This document shows, in pieces, positions 58,323 through 64,000 of a DNA stretch of 64,000 bases. Position numbers and translations under genes: made by a program. This DNA is from CAVPTL01 sp963708725 (GTDB lineage: Bacteria > Actinomycetota > Thermoleophilia > Gaiellales > JAICJC01), in contig CAVPTL010000002.1 of NCBI GenBank assembly GCA_963708725.1, positions 1 through 64,000 of the forward strand, read 5' to 3'. The first letter of the stretch is position 1, and every line of letters starts with the position of its first letter. A model generated the notes under the pieces. It searched no databases. It was not told the origin of the DNA and saw nothing but the letters and a program-made list of their open reading frames with translations.

Positions 58323-59489
58323 GTGAGCCAGACGGGGCGCGGATCGGAAGTCTTCGACGTGGTGGTGGTCGGTCAGGGGCTGATCGGGCTGGCGACGACC
58401 CTTGCCCTTGCGCGTCGTGGCCTGCGGGTGGCCGGGGTTGACGCACTCGGATCCGGACACCCGGCGACGTCGTCCACCGGGGTATCCCGGTCGATCCGGG
58501 TGGCCTACGCCGCGCCCGAGTACCTGCGGCTCGCCGTCGACGCGCTCGACCGCTGGGCGCAGCTCGAGCGTGACGAGGGTCGTGTAATTCTGCATCTCAC
58601 CGGGCAGGTCGACCTCGGCCCCGAGGCCACCCTGTCCACGCTCGCGAACACCATGGCGCAGGAGGGCATCGACGCCGTCAGTTGCGATCAGGCGGAGCTA
58701 CGGCGGTGGATCCCCGAGCTGCGTCTGGTACCCGGCGAACACGCGCTTTACCACCGCCAGGGTGGCACCGTGCTCGCCGAGGCCGGTCTCGAGGCCATGG
58801 CGGCGGCGGCCACTCGGCTCGGCGCGATGTTGGCCTCGCCCGAGCGGGCCACGAGTGTCGAGCGGCTCGGTGACGGTGTGCGGGTCACGACCACGAACCG
58901 TCGCCTGGAAGCCGCCACTGCGGTGATCGCAACCGGCCCATGGGCGAACGAGCTGTTGATTCCGCTCGGCCTGGAACTGCCGCTCGCCCCGGCGGTCGCC
59001 CAGGTGTCGTTCTTCGACGCGCCGGGGCTGATCCCGCGACCCTCGATCGCTGAGTGGTCAGTCGACGCCGACGGCAGGGGTGTATACGGACATCCCGTGC
59101 CCGGCGTCGGGTACAAGTTTGCATTCGACGCCGCCGGTAGGGAGCCGTGGCGCTCGTCCCAACCCGAATGGCTTCCCGACCCCGCTGAGCAGTTGGAGCT
59201 GGAGCAGTGGGTTGCCAGCCGGTTTCCCGGACTGGCCGCGCCGGTGCTTCGCAGCGAGCGCCACCCGTGGACGATGACCCCCGACAGCGACTTCGTGATC
59301 GATCGCGAGGGGGCGGTGGTCGTCGCGTGCGGTTGCTCGGGCCACGCATTCAAATTCGGCCCCGCCATCGGCGAACTCGTCGCCGACATCGCGCAGGGAG
59401 TTGCTCGCGACGAGGCCGCCATGTTCTCGCTGCGACGGCCGGCGCTTGCGTCAGGGCCGGTGGATGCGTGGGCGCCCATCAGCCGCTGA
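58323..59489 (+). CDS. Sarcosine-oxidase-like FAD-dependent oxidoreductase
   Basis: A 388-residue flavoprotein of the MSOX/SolA (DAO) family: FDVVVVGQGLIGLATTLALARRGLRV at the start, ATSSTGVSRSIRVAYAAPEY as the RxxR flavin segment, and GCSGHAFKFGPAIGEL at the end. The Cys that carries covalent FAD in MSOX lies in a CxYTxTPD-type segment; here that place reads HPWTMTPDSDF, so covalent linkage looks absent. It would oxidise an N-methyl or D-amino acid with O2. GTG start with weak ribosome-binding site. Confidence 0.82.
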   Translation: MSQTGRGSEVFDVVVVGQGLIGLATTLALARRGLRVAGVDALGSGHPATSSTGVSRSIRVAYAAPEYLRLAVDALDRWAQLERDEGRVILHLTGQVDLGPEATLSTLANTMAQEGIDAVSCDQAELRRWIPELRLVPGEHALYHRQGGTVLAEAGLEAMAAAATRLGAMLASPERATSVERLGDGVRVTTTNRRLEAATAVIATGPWANELLIPLGLELPLAPAVAQVSFFDAPGLIPRPSIAEWSVDADGRGVYGHPVPGVGYKFAFDAAGREPWRSSQPEWLPDPAEQLELEQWVASRFPGLAAPVLRSERHPWTMTPDSDFVIDREGAVVVACGCSGHAFKFGPAIGELVADIAQGVARDEAAMFSLRRPALASGPVDAWAPISR

Positions 59490-59637
59490 CATAACCGTGG
59501 GTATAGCGCTCCTCACCCATAGGCATATCACTTGCGCACATTACGGATTGGCGAACTAACACTTCGCTTATACCAGTTGTTGCAAAATATGTGCTCTACA
59601 AGGATACTTTCGCTATTCGATCACGGGAGGGGTCAGA
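59490..59637 (+). promoter_or_regulatory. AT-rich control region of the third beta-propeller gene
   Basis: This gap is clearly AT-richer than the coding sequence. It holds several TATA-like strings (GGTATAG, CTTATACC, AAAATATG) and ends in a strong GGGAGGGG ribosome-binding site. The exact promoter cannot be assigned by eye. Confidence 0.35.
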
Positions 59638-60828
59638 GTGAAAGTTTTTGGCAGGAAACGTGCGGCGGTGCTGGCCGTTGCACTGGTTAGCCTTGCGGCT
59701 GCCGCGATCGCAGATGCGGCCGTGGTTCAGCCCAGGCCGGCGTCGTCGTACCAGGCCAACGGCACGGTGCGAAAGATCATCGTTGTTGGCAACACCGCGT
59801 ATCTGGGTGGCGACTTCACCGCCATGACTCCCAGTGGCGGTGGTGCCTCGGTCCAGCGAAATCATGCGGCGGCGGTCAACATGTCCACCGGCGCGCTACT
59901 TCCGTGGAACCCAAACGTCAACGGCACGGTGCGGGCGTTCCTCGTCAACGGAAGCAACATCTACGTCGGCGGTTCGTTCACCACCGTGGGCGGCTCGACG
60001 CATAAGAACCTGGCCGAGGTCAACGCCACGACCGGAGCTGTTGTTACTGCTTTCACGAACTCGAGTAAGCCCAACCACATGGTGCGCGCGCTCGTGATGG
60101 CAAACGGCAATCTGTACGTCGGCGGCGCATTCACAACGCCGCGGCCATACCTCGCCGAGGTCAATGCGACCACCAATACCTACATCCCCGGATGGGCACC
60201 GGTGGTCGATGGTGAGGTACATGCTCTGGCTACCGATACGAGTAACTCGCGTATCGTGGAAGGTGGCTATCAGACCACTCTCAACGGTGCCTCGGCGATT
60301 GCGATCGGTGCGGTCAACACCACCACGGGGGCGAGCGTTCCGTTTGCCTACCAGGGCCCGCCGACGTTCATGCCCCCTCCGGGCTTCCCGTACAGGCCGT
60401 TCCAGAGCCTGGCGTTCGCGCAGGATGGCAACACCCTGTTCGTGGGCGCGTCGGGTAACGGCGGCACGGCGCTGAGCATCAACATGGAGGACGGCACCCT
60501 CAACTACCAGGAGGGCTTCAACGGTAACGTGGTCGGGATCGGTGTGACTGACGGCGTGCTCTACATGGGCGGCCACTTCAGCACCTACTGCGGTCCGATT
60601 CCCGGCAACAACTTCGTCTGCGCCGGCCTGCCCGGCTCGGCCGCCCGCTCCAAGCTGGCGGCTGTGGACGAGGCCACCGGCCTGGTGCTGGAGCCGTGGA
60701 ATCCGTCGGTGAACAGCGCGCTGGGCATCGAGGCCCTCGCGACGGGCACCAACAACCTCGCCGTCGGCGGCGAGTTCACGAAGATCGGTGGAGTGAACCA
60801 GGGTCACTTCGCACGGTTCGTCGAGTAA
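59638..60828 (+). CDS. Secreted beta-propeller protein, third paralogue
   Basis: A 396-residue exported protein with signal peptide KRAAVLAVALVSLAAAAIADA, then repeats of YLGGDF, YVGGSF, YVGGAF, YMGGHF and VGGEF with L.AVNATTG or N.TTG linkers. It matches the tandem pair at 10-12.5 kb and ends with WNPSVNSALGIEALATGTNNLAVGGEFTKIGGV. GTG start with GGGAGGGG upstream. An 18-bp perfect hairpin terminates it. Function unknown. Confidence 0.77.
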   Translation: MKVFGRKRAAVLAVALVSLAAAAIADAAVVQPRPASSYQANGTVRKIIVVGNTAYLGGDFTAMTPSGGGASVQRNHAAAVNMSTGALLPWNPNVNGTVRAFLVNGSNIYVGGSFTTVGGSTHKNLAEVNATTGAVVTAFTNSSKPNHMVRALVMANGNLYVGGAFTTPRPYLAEVNATTNTYIPGWAPVVDGEVHALATDTSNSRIVEGGYQTTLNGASAIAIGAVNTTTGASVPFAYQGPPTFMPPPGFPYRPFQSLAFAQDGNTLFVGASGNGGTALSINMEDGTLNYQEGFNGNVVGIGVTDGVLYMGGHFSTYCGPIPGNNFVCAGLPGSAARSKLAAVDEATGLVLEPWNPSVNSALGIEALATGTNNLAVGGEFTKIGGVNQGHFARFVE

Positions 60829-60840
60829 CGAGAGCAGTTC

Positions 60841-60884
60841 CGGGGGTGGTGGCCGGCCTCGTTTGGGGCCGGCCACCACCCCCG
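60841..60884 (+). terminator. 18-bp perfect hairpin terminator
   Basis: CGGGGGTGGTGGCCGGCC (60841-60858) pairs exactly with 60867-60884, with an eight-base loop. It lies 12 bases after the third propeller and ends only 15 bases before the GTG of the next gene. Confidence 0.85.
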
Positions 60885-60899
60885 TTATCATCCACGTGG

Positions 60900-62552
60900 G
60901 TGAGCGACTACTACGACCTCGGGAGTCACAGCCGCACTATCGCGACCACCTCACCCGATGCCCAGACCTGGTTCGATCGCGGGTTGATCTGGTGTTACGG
61001 GTTCAACCACGAAGAGGCCGAGAGGTGCTTCGAGCGAGCGATTGCGGCTGACCCGCAGTGCGCCATGGCCCACTGGGGCGTCGCCTACGCGGTCGGCCCG
61101 AACTTCAACAAGGACTGGCCCGCCTTCGCCCCGGATGAGCTTCGCCGTGCGGTTGCCAGAGGCCATCAGGCTGCCGCGGAGGCCCGTCGGCTGGGCAACG
61201 CCGAATGGCCCGCGGAGTGCGCGCTGATCGAGGCGATGGCAGCCCGCTACCAGGCGGATGTGCCGATTGACGACTGCTCGGTCTGGACCGACGACTATGC
61301 CAGGGCGATGCGCCCGGTGTACGAGCGGTTCGGAGACGACCTCGACGTGGCCAGCCTGTACGCCGAGGCCCTGATCGGGCGCACTCCGTGGGAGCTGTGG
61401 GACATCCAGACGCAACAGCCGACTCCTGGCGCCGACACGCTCGAGGCGGTGGCGGTGCTGGAGCGCGCGATTGCCGCGGCCGACGACCGTGGGGGCGCAC
61501 CGCACCCGGGCCTCCTGCACATCTACATCCACACGATGGAGATGTCGCCGCAGCCCGAGCGGGCGCAGGCCGCCGCCGACCAGCTGCGCGAGCTGGTGCC
61601 CGACTCGGGCCATCTGCGGCACATGCCGACCCACATCGACCTGCTGTGCGGAGACTATGTCCGCGTCGTCGTTGAAAACAGCAAGGCGATTGCGGTCGAC
61701 CAGAAGTTCCTGGAGCGGGAGGGCGCGCTCAACTTCTACGCCCTGTACTGCTGCCACGACCTGCACTTCAAGGTCTACGGCGCGATGTTTCTCGGCCAGT
61801 ACGAGGCAGCGCTCGAAGCCGCCGACGGCATCACCGAAATCATCACCCCTGACCTTCTCCGGGTCGAGACGATGCCGATGGCCGACTGGGCCGAAGGCTT
61901 CGTTCCCATGCGCCAGCATGTGCTGGTGCGATTCGGGCGCTGGCAGCAGATCATCGCAGAGCCGCTCCCGGACGATCCCGATCTCTACTGCATGACCACC
62001 GCGATCATGCTCTACGCAAAGGTGATCGCATATGCCACGCTCGGAGAGATCGCCTCCGCCGACCACCACCGGGAGCTTTTCGATGCGGCGGTGTTGCGCG
62101 TCCCCGAGACGCGGTCGGTGTTCAACAACTCGGGCCTGGACGTGCTTGCGATCGCCTCCGAGATGCTGAGCGGCGAGCTCGAGTACCGGCGCGGGAACTT
62201 CGACCAGGCGTTCGCCCATCTGCGACGCGCGGTTGCACTCGACGACGCCTTGCCCTACGACGAGCCGTGGGGATGGATGCAGCCGGTGCGACACGCGCTT
62301 GGTGCGCTGCTGCTGGAGCAGGGCCACATAGCCGAGGCAACCGCCGCCTATCGCGCCGACCTGGGGCTGGACGAGACGGTCAGCCGGCCGAGCCGTCACC
62401 CCAACACGGTCTGGAGCTTGCACGGCCTGCACGAGTGCCTGGTTCGAGGCGGAGATCTCGACCAAGCCGCCGAGATCAAGCCGCAGCTCGACCAAGCGCT
62501 CGAGCTGGCCACCGTGAACGTCACCAGCTCGTGCTTTTGCCGCGCCGGCTGA
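60900..62552 (+). CDS. TPR-repeat protein
   Basis: About 550 residues, soluble. The start WFDRGLIWCYGFNHEEAERCFERAIAADPQCAMAHWGVAYAVGPNFNKDW is a TPR pair characteristic of a bacterial family often annotated only as tetratricopeptide protein. IHTMEMSPQPERA, HLRHMPTHIDLLCGDY and a terminal pair (EYRRGNFDQAFAHLRRAVALDD) follow. Several His and Cys residues (HIYIHT, HMPTHID, YCCHDLH) could bind metal. The GTG start at 60900 follows the terminator of the previous gene by 15 bases with no clear ribosome-binding site, so the transcript would start inside or next to the hairpin. Confidence 0.7.
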   Translation: MSDYYDLGSHSRTIATTSPDAQTWFDRGLIWCYGFNHEEAERCFERAIAADPQCAMAHWGVAYAVGPNFNKDWPAFAPDELRRAVARGHQAAAEARRLGNAEWPAECALIEAMAARYQADVPIDDCSVWTDDYARAMRPVYERFGDDLDVASLYAEALIGRTPWELWDIQTQQPTPGADTLEAVAVLERAIAAADDRGGAPHPGLLHIYIHTMEMSPQPERAQAAADQLRELVPDSGHLRHMPTHIDLLCGDYVRVVVENSKAIAVDQKFLEREGALNFYALYCCHDLHFKVYGAMFLGQYEAALEAADGITEIITPDLLRVETMPMADWAEGFVPMRQHVLVRFGRWQQIIAEPLPDDPDLYCMTTAIMLYAKVIAYATLGEIASADHHRELFDAAVLRVPETRSVFNNSGLDVLAIASEMLSGELEYRRGNFDQAFAHLRRAVALDDALPYDEPWGWMQPVRHALGALLLEQGHIAEATAAYRADLGLDETVSRPSRHPNTVWSLHGLHECLVRGGDLDQAAEIKPQLDQALELATVNVTSSCFCRAG

Positions 62553-63185
62553 CTACCGCGGCCCTTGCACGTCCAGGTGCCAGTGGCGGCCGGCGCTGGC
62601 CGTCCAGTCCTGATCGCCGGCCGGGGCGATCATGAACCGTGTGATCGTGCGCTGCCCCCCGATCTGGTCGCTGTAGAGCAGCTCGATGGTGATCATGTCG
62701 CGGCCATCGACAGCGTCACGGACGTCTGCGTAGGCGGGGTCGGACGGGTCGCGCAGCGCTCCCTGCCACAGACCGATCCCGCCTCCCGGGATGTACATGT
62801 CGCGCGTCTGCGCGCGAAACTCGTCGGCCGCGACGTGATCGGTGGCGGAGGTCTGAAGCCCCGCACGCACAGTCCATGACTGGAGCACGCCGATGCCGGA
62901 GCCGATGTTCGTGAGGCTCATCGCGAAATAGATCACGTCGCCGTCGCGCTCGGCGGCGGCGCGGCCGCCGGCCACGCGTACCCAATGGGTATCGACGAAC
63001 ATGATCTTCTGCTCGGGGTCGTCCAGTCGCGACTGGACGAACACCGGACGGCGTTGTTCGAGCAGCCCGATCTCGGCAACTCGCGCTGCGCGGTTGGCCG
63101 ACCGCACCGATCCGAAGGTGGCGACCGCCAGCACCAGTGTGCCCCCGGCGGTCGCGAGCGACGAGATGGTTACCCAGTCGGCCAT
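62553..63185 (-). CDS. Membrane-anchored protein of unknown function
   Basis: A 210-residue protein with one N-terminal membrane helix (VTISSLATAGGTLVLAVATFGSV) and an adjoining basic linker (RSANRAARVAEIGLL). The rest is a beta-rich domain including YFAMSLTNIGSGIGVLQSWTV, which resembles the short membrane-anchored proteins with an Ig-like domain that actinobacteria use as hypothetical surface proteins. No named family. It abuts the TPR stop and lies 43 bases upstream of the truncated propeller. Confidence 0.6.
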   Translation of the reverse strand: MADWVTISSLATAGGTLVLAVATFGSVRSANRAARVAEIGLLEQRRPVFVQSRLDDPEQKIMFVDTHWVRVAGGRAAAERDGDVIYFAMSLTNIGSGIGVLQSWTVRAGLQTSATDHVAADEFRAQTRDMYIPGGGIGLWQGALRDPSDPAYADVRDAVDGRDMITIELLYSDQIGGQRTITRFMIAPAGDQDWTASAGRHWHLDVQGPR

Positions 63186-63228
63186 GGCTCACATGAAACC
63201 ACAGCGCCCGGTGGCCCGGGATGCAAAC

Positions 63229-64000
63229 CTAGTCGAGTGTCAGTGCGACTGTCTGGGTCGTGCCGAGCGGCTGGTTGTTCGAGAGATCGGTGGCCGACCA
63301 GGTCACGTGTTCGCTGGCAGCCCCGTTGACGAACTTGGCGGTGCCGGCCTTGGCCACCGTCGACCACTTTGTGGAGGTCGTGTTGCCTGGACACGCCACG
63401 GTGGTGGTGAAGCTGGCGGAAGCGCCGGTCGAGGCCTGCGTGACCGTGCCTGAGATCGAGATCGGGCTGGCCCCGCTACAGGTGTACGTGCCCTTCACGG
63501 TGGCGTTGCCGCTCGTGCCGGCGGTACCGGTGCCCGAGGCCTTGAAGGTGACGACGGCGGTACCACCTCCACCGCCGCCCCCGCCGCTCGGCTGGATCGT
63601 GACCGAGTCGGTCACCCAGTTACTCGCGTTGGCGTAGCTGTCATAGGCCTGGAACCGGACGAGCGTCGTGCCCACGGTGTTGACCACGGCGGTGTTCTTG
63701 TTGTTGTGGCTGGCGCTCCATGTCGTGCCGCCGTTGGTCGAGGTCTGATAGCGATATCCGACGAGGCCCGGGCCCGAATCGGTCGAGCCCGAAGCGGTGA
63801 CCGTGACGCTGCCGGCAGTCGTGGGCTGGCCGTTCGCGGTATCGGTGAGGGTGGGATCGGTGATCGTCGAGAACTCGGCGAAGCCCTGCTGGGCGACGCC
63901 GCCTGCCTTTGTGAAGTCCCCGCCGATCGTGATCACGCCGCTGCCGCCCGCGATCGAAAACACGCCGAGGGTGCCGTTGGCCGATGCGTGCCAAGGGTCG
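63229..64000 (-). CDS. Secreted beta-propeller protein with C-terminal Ig-like region, truncated by window edge
   Basis: Only the last 256 residues are in the window. They begin with WHASANGTLGVFSIAGGSGVITIGGDFTKAGG, the final propeller repeat seen in the other three paralogues, then continue past the usual end with an FN3/big-like domain (GLVGYRYQTSTNGGTTWSASHN), a Gly-rich linker and a Cys-containing Ig-like domain ending VALTLD. It is a longer version of the family with added C-terminal modules. The N-terminus lies beyond 64000. Confidence 0.75.
   Translation of the reverse strand, partial: DPWHASANGTLGVFSIAGGSGVITIGGDFTKAGGVAQQGFAEFSTITDPTLTDTANGQPTTAGSVTVTASGSTDSGPGLVGYRYQTSTNGGTTWSASHNNKNTAVVNTVGTTLVRFQAYDSYANASNWVTDSVTIQPSGGGGGGGGTAVVTFKASGTGTAGTSGNATVKGTYTCSGASPISISGTVTQASTGASASFTTTVACPGNTTSTKWSTVAKAGTAKFVNGAASEHVTWSATDLSNNQPLGTTQTVALTLD

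Noticed and set aside
60951..62495. A 514-codon minus-strand frame opposite the TPR protein
   Set aside because: Same reason: no recognisable domain, and it mirrors the codon positions of the TPR gene.
1..64000. tRNA, rRNA, riboswitch and replication-origin signals
   Set aside because: No cloverleaf-like, ribosomal or known riboswitch core sequence was recognised by eye; a dedicated covariance-model search would be needed to exclude small ones.

Overview
This window is high-GC, densely coded DNA. Gene content points to Actinomycetota, probably Thermoleophilia/Solirubrobacterales-like: secreted YxGGxF beta-propellers, an AfsR/SARP regulator, SpoIIE/STAS/HATPase partner switching, DUF1684, DUF3618 and DUF6325 proteins, and an actinobacterial-style pca operon. 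The class is inferred from gene content; no rRNA or tRNA was seen. GTG and TTG starts and ATGA/TGATG stop-start overlaps are frequent. No transposase, integrase, phage or CRISPR sequence was found. No gene-free stretch exceeds about 200 bases.

Layout. 1-5.2 kb: a PIG-V-like membrane glycosyltransferase, two secreted adhesin-type genes broken by several frame changes, and a phosphoribulokinase/uridine-kinase-family protein. 5.2-10 kb: a membrane-anchored thioredoxin-like protein, then a complete sulfate ABC importer (sbp-cysT-cysW-cysA) divergent from an XRE regulator across a short symmetric spacer. 10.1-14 kb: two tandem secreted beta-propellers and a BBE-type flavin oxidoreductase. 13.9-22.5 kb: a SARP/AAA/TPR regulator divergent from a six-gene partner-switching operon (membrane sensor, GAF-PP2C-HATPase fusion, two STAS proteins, an unknown protein, a phytoene-desaturase-like FAD enzyme). 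22.6-26.5 kb: a secreted ricin-B-like lectin, an SDR and a Tat-exported amine oxidase.

26.6-36.2 kb is an eleven-gene, tightly overlapped aromatic catabolic operon: class II aldolase-family protein, aldehyde dehydrogenase, pcaI, pcaJ, pcaH, pcaG, pcaB, pcaC, pcaF, pobA and a methyltransferase. Together these would take 4-hydroxybenzoate through protocatechuate to succinyl-CoA and acetyl-CoA, except that pcaD (enol-lactone hydrolase) is absent. Four of these genes (pcaI, pcaH, pcaB, pcaC) carry a one-base (+1) frameshift in the sequence as given.

36-47 kb: an EamA exporter, an L,D-transpeptidase (also frameshifted), a 1,000-residue DUF11 surface protein, a DUF1684 protein, a large two-cyclase/AAA/TPR protein and a secreted FN3 protein. 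47-56.6 kb: a DNA-interacting winged-helix protein and a set of small membrane and stress-type genes (SHOCT, DUF6325, rhodanese, MMPL, YihY, DUF3618, holin-like) followed by MEDS/HATPase anti-sigma-type regulators. 56.6-64 kb: an agmatinase-family enzyme, a RibD/DHFR-like reductase, a sarcosine-oxidase-like flavoprotein, a third propeller, a TPR protein and a fourth propeller truncated by the window edge.

The most unusual non-coding signal is a dispersed 31-39 bp, AT-flanked palindrome (half-site GTGAATAAATGGTGCC) present six times, always at gene ends or in intergenic gaps, and in three cases supplying the stop codon or the last residues of the neighbouring gene.
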